Shown piece after piece: positions 56,517 through 64,000 of a DNA stretch of 64,000 bases. How positions within the stretch are numbered: position 1 is the first letter of the stretch; each line of letters starts with the position of its first letter. The stretch comes from Pollenia angustigena (lineage: Eukaryota > Arthropoda > Insecta > Diptera > Polleniidae): assembly GCA_930367215.1 (NCBI GenBank), contig OV884059.1, positions 30,371,882-30,435,881 on the forward strand, read 5' to 3'. The notes beneath the pieces are model-generated. The model was not told the origin of the DNA and did no database searches. It saw only the letters and a list, made by a program, of their open reading frames with translations. The translations under genes were made by a program, and so were the position numbers.

Positions 56517-56690
56517 TCATACCTCCATCCGATGGTACATATTTTCAAAGACTCTGAAACGTAATTGAGGGTCAATGTCGAATTATCTTGTTCCTTAGCT
56601 CTTGATTTGTTCTTGGCTGATTAACGTTCACTTTTTCTTTTAAATATTCGCAAAGAAAGAATTCCGATCTTCACAAAATGTGAACAAGTA
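56517..56690 (-). pseudogene. Mariner-like transposase C-terminal fragment
   Basis: The minus strand reads CEYLKEKVNVNQPRTNQELR, then NKIIRH. After a one-base slip it continues IDPQLRFRVFENMYHRMEV. This is the usual end of mariner-type transposases after the third catalytic residue (LKxxVxxxxPxTxxEL...I). It is too short to classify further. Confidence 0.65.
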
Positions 56691-56699
56691 ATTTATAGT

Positions 56700-58220
56700 C
56701 TTATAAAACTTTGGCTGACCAAATGTTATTATAATAGAACACAGATTGAACACTTTACAGTTCTACGCGTTATTAAGCTTTTTCCGAGAGTATGCTTTAT
56801 ATGTGGCCTATGGTAAGTTATGGATTGATCTGCACGATAGTTGACAGTAGAATTTCTAGTCATTTTGTATGACTAGAAACCAAAATTTATAAAAATAGCA
56901 TTATTTGTTAGCGCTTTAGACGTTATGTTTTTCAAGAGTAGAAAATCACGAAAATTGACAGTGTGATTTCTATTCATATAAAACTGTGGCGGACCAAATG
57001 TATAACAATAACATAAATTGTTACGTTTTTTGGCATACTATATAAGGCCTATCGTTAATTATGGACCGATTTAACAGTATAATTTTTAGTCATTTAGAAC
57101 TAATCTGTACATAACACTGCTTTACAAATTTTTAATTTGGAAAATTACCAAGAACGCCACGTGCCTAGATAAGTTAACTTTGACCTCCTGAACACGAAAA
57201 ACGCTGTAATTTTTTTTTCATTAGTTAAGTTTTTAAGATAACGGTACTTTTGTGTTTTTCGGTGTATGGTCCCACTCAAACCCTTGTGGAGCCCAACCGA
57301 AAAGTCCGATCGAGATAAACTGAATGCCTTTTCCGTCGATATGCTAAAAAAATTTATCTGATAAGAATTGGCTGAGTTATGGCATCTCAAAGTTCGCAAT
57401 TTGCCTATTTTTTACGTTTTTTTCAAAATTTTTCATTTTTATTTCGTTTTTTTTCTACGTTATAGTAAATATCTGGAATGTTTTATTTTTTAACCAAATA
57501 GTTTATTTTGTTACCAATATTTTAAGCGCAATTTGAAAAAAATCGGATGAAAAATAAAGTTTTTATTAAGGATTTTGTGGAACGAAAATATTTTCATCCC
57601 ATATAAAATTCCGCCTTTTTTTTAACCATCAGTTTTAACGTATTTAAAAAAAACGGAATTTTATATGAGATGAAAAATATTTTCGTTCCACGATCGGACT
57701 TTTCGGTTGGGCTCCACAAGGGTTTGAGTGGGACCATACACCGAAAAACACAAAAGTACCGTTATCTAAAAAACTTAACTAATGAAAAAAAAATTACAGC
57801 GTTTTTCGTGTTCAGGAGGTCAAAGTTAACTTATCTAGGCACGTGGCGTTCTTGGTAATTTTTGGCTGTAAACCAGTGTAATTGATATATCAATATGTGC
57901 ATTCCGTCCCTAGTTATGCTAGTTTTTGTACCAAATGATAAATTTTTTCGGGTGGTTGTTCCAAAATTTAATTTATGACTCTTTTCGTACTGAACCGATT
58001 GTGCTGGACTTCAATCCCAAACTGCTTAGGTGAATTCTAAACAATTTGATGCCAATATTTATATTCCCTTTTGAGTCGTTTGAAAGTGACAACAGACGGA
58101 TAGGCAGATGGACATGGCTTAATCGACTTAGAATTACTGAAGGACACAGAAAAAATGTACTTTATGGGGTCTTAGATGAATATTAAAACAGTTTCACCCG
58201 GAATGACAAACTTAGTACGT
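56700..58220 (-). mobile_element. DINE-1-like element, reverse orientation, truncated, with nested palindrome
   Basis: It aligns in blocks with 11,700-12,420 and 14,830-14,880: TTCCGAGAGTA near 56,783, CTGAACCGATT near 57,991, ATGGCTTAATCGACTTAGAA near 58,118, then GGGGTCTTAGATGAAT and GGAATGACAAACTTAGTA. Both termini are missing. A 722-bp palindromic element interrupts it at 57,141. Confidence 0.65.
57141..57862. mobile_element. Foldback-type element with ~172-bp near-perfect arms
   Basis: The left arm (57,141-57,312) and right arm (57,690-57,862) are inverse copies with only one or two differences, starting AAAATTACCAAGAACGCCAC. A second, inner inverted pair of about 37 bp (57,577-57,612 and 57,652-57,691; GGAACGAAAATATTTTCATC) adjoins the right arm. 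The duplication is unclear (perhaps TGG). No transposase; a matching frame on both strands is only the arm read twice. Confidence 0.82.
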
Positions 58221-58378
58221 AAACGCCAAAAAACAATGTATAACATTTACGCTATTTTTTGTAATTATTTGCCGTTTTAAGCAATTAGATAAAATTAGTT
58301 ACATGAAAGTAAGTGAATTATGTATATTGCTTAGGTTTTGACAATTTACAAAAAGAAAAAGTAAAAAATCTATTAATT

Positions 58379-58936
58379 TTAAATTTGAGAAAGGTTTTTA
58401 TAGCGAAAATGAGCCGCTAAAAGTTGTTTGAAAATCGCTAGATTTTTCCGCCTACCGCTAAAATGTATTTTTTCACGCGATTGACATTTCAAAAACACTA
58501 GATTTAGCGGGAAAATCTCTAAATTGGCAACAGTGGCTGTGTGGCAAGTAGCACCATCCTGTTGGAACCACATATCGTCCAGGTCCATATCATCAATTTC
58601 TGGCCACAAGAAGTATGTTATCAACTCGCGATAAAGAACATCATTCACGGAAACTGCTTGGTCGACCTCATTTCGGAAGATTGGCGCCGCCAGCCCATAA
58701 ACCGCACTAAACAATTACTCTTTATAGATGCATCGGCTTTTCAATAATCACTCGTACAATCTCATTTGCCCAAATGAGATAATTCTGCTTGTTAACAAAT
58801 CCACTGAGGTGAAATTGTGCTGACCAAAAAAAAAAGATCACGAAGTACACGAAACGTATCTTGATTTGAATCTCCATTTTCGTAAAAGCCTTTAAAAATC
58901 TTAACGCGCTGCTAAATTGTGTACATACTTCTCCAT
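58379..58936 (-). pseudogene. Mariner-like transposase, deleted and disrupted
   Basis: On the minus strand a start (ATG at 58,936-58,934, MEKYVHNLAAR) leads, across slips, to LKIFKGFYENGDSNQDTFRV, an N-terminal helix-turn-helix region. A jump follows to FHLSGFVNKQNYLIWANE, then GLAAPIFRNEVDQAVSVND and DDMWFQQDGATCHTA (second catalytic motif). About 100 residues between the DNA-binding and catalytic parts are missing. Right after the QDGATCHTA block the sequence changes to a hAT-like end (CACTGTTGCCAATTT at about 58,537, reading left), so the transposase was cut by another insertion whose far end I could not find. Confidence 0.7.
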
Positions 58937-60004
58937 GGTTGAATTTGTCAAGTACTGAAACAAAGAAATGTCAAATTAAGTTGGCGAAAAAAATTGGCAC
59001 TAAGGTGTGACTCAGAATTAACATCGTGCATTTTGCTTGGAGCACTCTTTGTTTAACTAAATCATGAGATTCATTTGGTAAATGATTTATTTAAAACTGT
59101 TTAAGATTTATAAGAGTTCGTACGTGTGTGTCTGTTAATGTAATTACATTAAATGTGTGTTTCGAACATTATTTACAAACTCATTAAAAAAGATTTGACG
59201 TGCTTACCATATCTTGTTAGTAATTACGAAGGAGAACATAAAATTAGCTAAAGCTCTATTTAATATTGTACTTCTAGCTTCGTTTTTTTTTTTTTGTAAA
59301 TGTATTGTGAGATTTTTTACTCACTTGTTGTTGCTTTTTAAAATTTTACACACGTATGTCTTTTACTTTATATAAAAAAAAAAACAGAAAATTCAAAAGA
59401 AAGCATAAAGTAGATGTTTAGTATAGATAAGAGGAATTTTTGATGAATTTAAGTGGGTGTCCTTGCTTAGCCGGAATAGATTTTAAGGCAATTTATATTT
59501 AAAAAATTCGAAAAAAAAGTTTTTCGAGAAAAATATATAAATTTTAAAAAGTTTTTACATTAAGAAAAGCCTTAAAGAAAACTTTTTTAAACAATATTAT
59601 TTGTTTTTTATTATAATGTTTTTAAATTTCCATTATTGTGTTCTCTCTTTTAAACTAAAATCCTATTTTGGCTAGACGTCATTATAACAAAATAGGTTGT
59701 CAACTAAAATTACACTTTACCTCAAATCGTGTCAATATCTATTTAAATCAAATTTAAATATAATTTTTCTTTAAAACACAAAATTTCAGTTATATTCCAA
59801 AGATAAAGTTAAGGACAAGGCAAATACAATTAAAAGTACATGTCTAAAAAGTTTCAATTTCATAGGCTGATAAAAAGAAGGAAATAACCTTTAAATTATA
59901 TTTTTAAAAAACGTATAATTTATTTAAAGTAATTTTTTGCTTTTTTAATGGATAGAAAAGTTTTTATATTAAAAAAAAAACTTAAATAAATTCAAACAAT
60001 GATG
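58937..60004. other. Non-coding DNA, nothing recognised
   Basis: AT-rich. The first ~60 bases are probably the mariner-like 5' region. No gene seen. Confidence 0.4.
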
Positions 60005-60007
60005 TTA

Positions 60008-60517
60008 TAGTATGTTCACATTTGGCTTCTTAAACGCGTTTAAGCAGTTCGAACGTGATTAAGCTCTAATCACTTCAAAATCGAGATGATTACCCATACA
60101 TTGAAGTGATTTGTTAATCACTTCAAATCGACATGATTACAACTAAATCACTTCATAAACCACATAGAATCCACTGAACATACCCTAATAATGTAGAATC
60201 GCTCGATTGTGTACAACCGGCCAAGATGTCTGCTTAATATTTTTATTTTTTTTTTCCTTAAATAATTCATAAATTTTCACAATTTCATCATTAAATTGAT
60301 TAAAATAATCTTCTGATAATTTTATAAAAGTGTTTTTATCCATTTTTAATACTTTAAAGAAATTTAAATTTGTTTGTTGTTTTTTTGTGTGCTTGTGTGT
60401 GTGTTTTTTCTTAATCATCTGTCATCTTAATCATCTCAAATGTAATGTGAACGGCTTTGATTAGCTAAATCAACATTTTGCTTAAACGCGTTTAAAAACC
60501 CAAATGTGAACATACTA
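60008..60517. mobile_element. Harbinger-like non-autonomous element (510 bp)
   Basis: Outward ends share TAGTATGTTCACATTTGG and TAAACGCGTTTAAGCA (about 40 bp) and are flanked by TTA (60,005-60,007 and 60,518-60,520). The interior contains repeated GTGATT/AATCACTTC words and a 77-residue minus-strand frame at 60,185-60,418. Confidence 0.8.
60185..60418 (-). CDS. Small ORF of unknown function inside the Harbinger-like element
   Basis: The internal Met reading is MDKNTFIKLSEDYFNQFNDE, then IVKIYELFKEKKNKN and SWPVVHNRAILHY. The composition is balanced and helical, unlike chance frames nearby. I do not recognise a family. It could be a captured host exon, a remnant of an element protein, or chance. 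There is no evidence of expression. Confidence 0.25.
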   Translation of the reverse strand: MIKKKHTHKHTKKQQTNLNFFKVLKMDKNTFIKLSEDYFNQFNDEIVKIYELFKEKKNKNIKQTSWPVVHNRAILHY

Positions 60518-60913
60518 TTATACTCTTTTTGTACAGGGTTCATTGCTTAAACATATTACAATTAAACTTGCATACTTTTAGGAGGGTGAAAGAACGGTGC
60601 TACCATTTTGTAACTTATAGACTAAAATTTTACACAAATTGACAAGAATAAAAATAACCTTTATTTATTTGGGGGATTCACAATGTAAGTCATAAAGTTG
60701 TAAAGTCATATGCAGTGTTTAAAAATGCTTGACTATTTTTAATGCTTTTGTAATTGCTTAACTTAACTTAAGAAAAAGAACACAGTAAAAGCAAAAAGCA
60801 AAAGCAGAAAAAGTGAGAGTAACTAATGTATTTACTGTCACTATGTGTATGTTCTCAGCTTAAAGTTTATACATTCAGTCAAGCAACCACTAAAAAAAAT
60901 GCTGTTGCTGTAA

Positions 60914-61382
60914 AGGCCAGTTTACACGGTAATACAATGTATTACAACTTTGTAGAATCAAAATATTATGAAATTCTCTCCGTGTTTAAAAGAAAAAAAT
61001 AAAAATCTTTTGTAAGTATAATTCATGTTTACACGGATGGTATAAGTAAAATCAAAAATAATAACAAAAAAGCAGATGGTTGCAATTTTAAATATTTACA
61101 AAAACAACATGAAAATTTCCTGAGTTGAATTTAGTTGTTTTTGTAATTGTATAAAAATGCTATCACCTTTAATGTACTCCGTTAAAATACACCTCTGGTG
61201 TGATGAGAATACATAAGTTTCTAAAATGGTTTAGAAAAAAACCATTTACCGACCGCTTGTCAGATTTTGTATCCGTATTCTCTCTTACTCAATACATTTT
61301 GCTTTTACATGATAAGATTTTTCTCATTTTACATAATCCTTCGACATGTCGTAATACATTATATTACCGTGTAAACTGGCCT
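60914..61382. mobile_element. Harbinger-like MITE (469 bp), nested
   Basis: Outward ends AGGCCAGTTTACACGGTAAT match over about 36 bp and are flanked by TAA (60,911-60,913 and 61,383-61,385). Confidence 0.82.
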
Positions 61383-61506
61383 TAAGTAATATGTTTTTGT
61401 TTTTTTTATGTAGTTGCTTGGCTGGCTGTTTAACATTTTTTTGACTTGATCGCTGTTGCTTGCTGTTGCAGAAATTTGTTTTGAAAAAATCTTTGACGGT
61501 AAGAAC

Positions 61507-62591
61507 CAGGGATGATAAATGAGAAAACCAATATCGTACCAACGAACTTATAGTACTAAATCTCTTTTTATTATATTATTTTATTTTTAAAAACAAATAT
61601 TTCATACAACAAAAACAAAAGGTACTTAAAATTCATTTATACATTAGTTATATATAATAATAGGATGGGTAAAATTTCTTCACGTCAAAAGCATATCGCG
61701 ATTCTTGTTCTATAATTCATACCAAGAAACTTTGCCAAAGAAACCATAGTTCAAAAATTAATTTCGAGCCCCGGATTTTTCAAAATAGTTAGTTTTCCAG
61801 ACCTGTATCATGCGGTTTTAAGAGTCGAGAAATCCATTAATTTTTATTTTTGATTGCCGCCAGAGAGCGTTTTCCTACACTTTTTAGAATTTATCATCTT
61901 TTTGTGGAAAATTTACGAATATTTCTCAAAATGCAATCTCTAATTTTAAACGAAAATAAAATTTTTAAGCGTTCTAAAAATATGTGCATACGAGCAGGAA
62001 AAAGAGTAGAAAGTTCGGATAAAATAAAATTTAATTTAGCTCTTGTAAAAGTTCCTTCAAAATAATTCGTAGTAAAATAATAATGGAGTGGGCTCCCACT
62101 GTTCCAAAATTCTGTTGATTACTTCTTGACATGACAACCATCTTGTTGAAGAATATTTGAAAATATTATTGAGTGGAATTCGTCTCTTGTACTATGTAGA
62201 ACTTTTGCAGAAGTGGTTTCCTATATCTTTTAAAAACTCGTCAATATCATCGGAAATTCACGCTTATATGCTGTCGCTGATACTAAATTTAGAATGTAGC
62301 ATAAGCAATCGTTGAATCAATAAGTGCAAAAATCTATTCACAGTAGCGAAGTTCTGTGTTTGGTGCAAATGTTCTTGCAAAAGAGTAAATGCAAAATATC
62401 ATAGCTGTTTTGTTACATTTTACAATAAATTCATTGGAAAGTAAATACGAGTTGCCTTTTTATATCAATATTAAATATGTAGGTTTGAAAAATTTGGAAA
62501 TAGTACCAAATGAGCGACGGGAGTACCAGCGTACTTTTTAGTTTTAAATTGTACCAAAAAAAGTACAATTGTACCAACTTTATCAACCCTG
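61507..62591 (-). mobile_element. hAT element, degenerate, nested
   Basis: Outward ends CAGGGATGATAAA and CAGGGTTGATAAA are flanked by the perfect octamer GTAAGAAC (61,499-61,506 and 62,592-62,599). The GTACCA/TGGTAC words recur near both ends. A recognisable hAT transposase fragment lies on the minus strand. Confidence 0.88.
62041..62330 (-). pseudogene. hAT transposase fragment
   Basis: The minus strand reads DIGNHFCKSST, a stop, then YKRRIPLNNIFKYSSTRWLS and CQEVINRILEQWEP. The TRWLS...V..RILEQW block is characteristic of one animal hAT transposase lineage. Stops and frameshifts inactivate it. It independently supports the hAT call made from the ends. Confidence 0.65.
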
Positions 62592-63335
62592 GTAAGAACT
62601 AAGAATTATGGCGTCGCGTGTAAATCGAAGAATAATTGAAAAATATTTTTATTTTGATAATGACCAAGCTATGTGTAAAATTTGCTCACATACATACATA
62701 TGTTTAAAAGTGATAGAGTTTTTAATCTAACATGTGAAGTTTTATTTATTTTCATATTTTCATATGTACATATGTAGGTATTATGTATTTTCGTATTTAT
62801 TGAGAAAACATACTAAAAACATTAAAGAAATAGGTACCTTAAAATATGGTTTTGCGTAACTCACTAAATAAAAGAACAAAAATTAGTTTTTTCGCAAAAA
62901 AAAAAACATCTAACGGTAATGATCTTTAAACATTCTTTCTGCAAAAATACTAAGAAATTCAAAATATATGTATGTACCTATGAAGTGCATGCCAGCAACA
63001 GCAAAGAAGTTAACTTGCTGACTTTAAGCGAATGAAAAGCCAAAAAAAAACTTAAACAAAATTTATTACTTACTTAAGTTGTTGCGTTGCTGACTGATTA
63101 AGCAAAGAACATACACATAGCGAGACTAAAAAAATTATTTACTCTCTCTTTTTCTGCTTTTGCTTTTTTGCTTTTGCTTACTCTCTATCAAAGTAATAAA
63201 AGGCATTGAAAAATACAGTTTTTTAATTTGCAGCAAAAAATGTAAACAAAGCAAAAATTTCGTTGCTGTTGCTATTTTAAAGCAAGCAATTTAAACACTG
63301 GTCATATGTCTTAAAATAATTACAAGAAATATAAT

Positions 63336-63413
63336 TCGTCGGTTGATTATTTAATTGTCTTATGTCGTATGTAATTTGTATCCACATAAGACAATTAAAT
63401 AATCAACCGACGA
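63336..63413. repeat. Perfect 29-bp inverted repeat (hairpin)
   Basis: The arms at 63,336-63,364 and 63,385-63,413 (TCGTCGGTTGATTATTTAAT...) are exactly complementary with a 20-base loop. It may be a tiny MITE or a palindromic insertion; no clear duplication. Confidence 0.9.
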
Positions 63414-64000
63414 TATGACTGCTGTGGGCAACCGCTTATAATTAAGATTTCTACTGAACAGCTATGACTAGTGTTTTTCATAAGGATATCCCGGGATCCC
63501 GCACATTTTCCGGGAAATAAATCCTGGGGAATTTGTGCGGGAATTCAGCGATTTTTCTTAATTTAATTATAGCAACTTTTAGTCAATGTTATTTCTCTTT
63601 TGTTTGGTTTAAACCACTTTAGTCTACAACAACTCCTTCTTACCGTTAGCATCTGCTCTAAGGAAAAAAGTCTATGAAAGACACCAAATAAATATTTTTT
63701 AATTCAACTTAACAAAAAACTACAGTTTCTGACTTAGACAGTGTTGCCAAACGCCAAAGATATGTTAAATCATAACCGATAAGTAAGGCAATGTTTAATG
63801 TTTAATGCTCTGAAAATTTGAAAGAAGAAGAGTTAAACTGTACAGAATTTTTAATTTGTTTAGAGACCCAGATTTATTTTATAAAAACGAAAAAAGTTGT
63901 TCCCACTTGCTTCAAAAAATTTAATGATTTTATATGCAGAGCAGCTGCATAAAAGATTTTTCGGATGAGATTCTGTAAAAGATGATGACAAAAGTTATTA
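63414..64000. other. Non-coding DNA; possible hAT end at 63,741
   Basis: CAGTGTTGCCAAACGCC at about 63,741 resembles a hAT terminus, but any partner would lie outside the window. A CCCGGGATCCCGCAC / GTGCGGGAATTC inverted pair occurs at 63,491-63,546. No gene. Confidence 0.35.

Larger units (their letters stand above)
60713..63300. mobile_element. hAT-like element carrying two nested elements
   Basis: Outward ends CAGTGTTTAAAAATGCTTG and CAGTGTTTAAATTGCTTGC are flanked by the perfect octamer GTCATATG (60,705-60,712 and 63,301-63,308). Subterminal AAAAGCAAAAGCAGAAAAAG words occur inversely at both ends (about 60,790 and 63,150). Nested: a MITE at 60,914 and another hAT-like element at 61,507. 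Confidence 0.85.

Noticed and set aside
57145..57858. Two matching frames (RSDFSVGLHKGLSGTIHRKT...) as a gene pair
   Set aside because: They are the same inverted arm read on opposite strands. No codon-level evidence.

Overview
This window is AT-rich, gene-poor eukaryotic DNA that looks like a fly genome, most likely a calyptrate or related higher dipteran. That view rests on DINE-1-like (Helentron) elements, a roo-like BEL/Pao retroelement, Jockey- and LOA-like LINE remnants, and many hAT, mariner, pogo/Tigger, PiggyBac and Harbinger-type elements. I see no convincing host protein-coding gene. Every open frame with recognisable family signatures belongs to a mobile element. Intron or intergenic status cannot be decided from the window alone.

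Layout. 1-1.66 kb: end of a PiggyBac-like element plus a broken uncharacterised ORF. 3.9-5.96 kb: non-autonomous pogo-like element. 7.4-9.4 kb: tandem repeats built around AAACTNGTCGAA. 11.3-14.9 kb: a reverse DINE-1-like element carrying two nested inverted-repeat elements. 15.8-32.35 kb: a ~500-bp satellite carrying the same GTCGAA motif, split by a BEL/Pao LTR retrotransposon (17,033-31,486) with a perfect 5-bp target duplication. The BEL pol gene is itself split by a 5.7-kb palindrome made of near-identical 470-bp tandem repeats (21.0-26.7 kb). 34.0-37.6 kb: reverse LOA-like LINE remnant split by two insertions, one a hAT-like element with its own MITEs. 37.9-47.3 kb: DINE-1-like, hAT-like and Tigger-like elements, fragments of the 470-bp family, and a motif-reiterated transposon. 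48.7-53.4 kb: hAT-like element (hosting another motif-reiterated transposon and a mariner remnant) beside a dead Jockey-like LINE. 54-58.9 kb: MITE, 470-family fragments, mariner fragments, and a DINE-1-like element carrying a long palindrome. 60-63.4 kb: Harbinger-like MITEs, a hAT-like element nested in another hAT-like element, and a perfect 29-bp hairpin.

How it fits together. The BEL element is the only nearly complete coding unit: LTR, tRNA-Trp primer site, gag-protease-RT, RNase H-integrase, an envelope-like region, polypurine tract and LTR. It is defective because of a frameshift in RT, the palindromic insertion, and a stop at the expected envelope cleavage site. The strongest candidates for undescribed structure are the palindromic 470-bp array with its dispersed relatives, the transposon type with 8-bp target duplications and reiterated ATGAAA-A/T-rich/CCCC motifs (two members), and the AAACTNGTCGAA satellite. 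Target duplications and terminal repeats were read directly by eye. Family names for elements lacking a transposase are inference.
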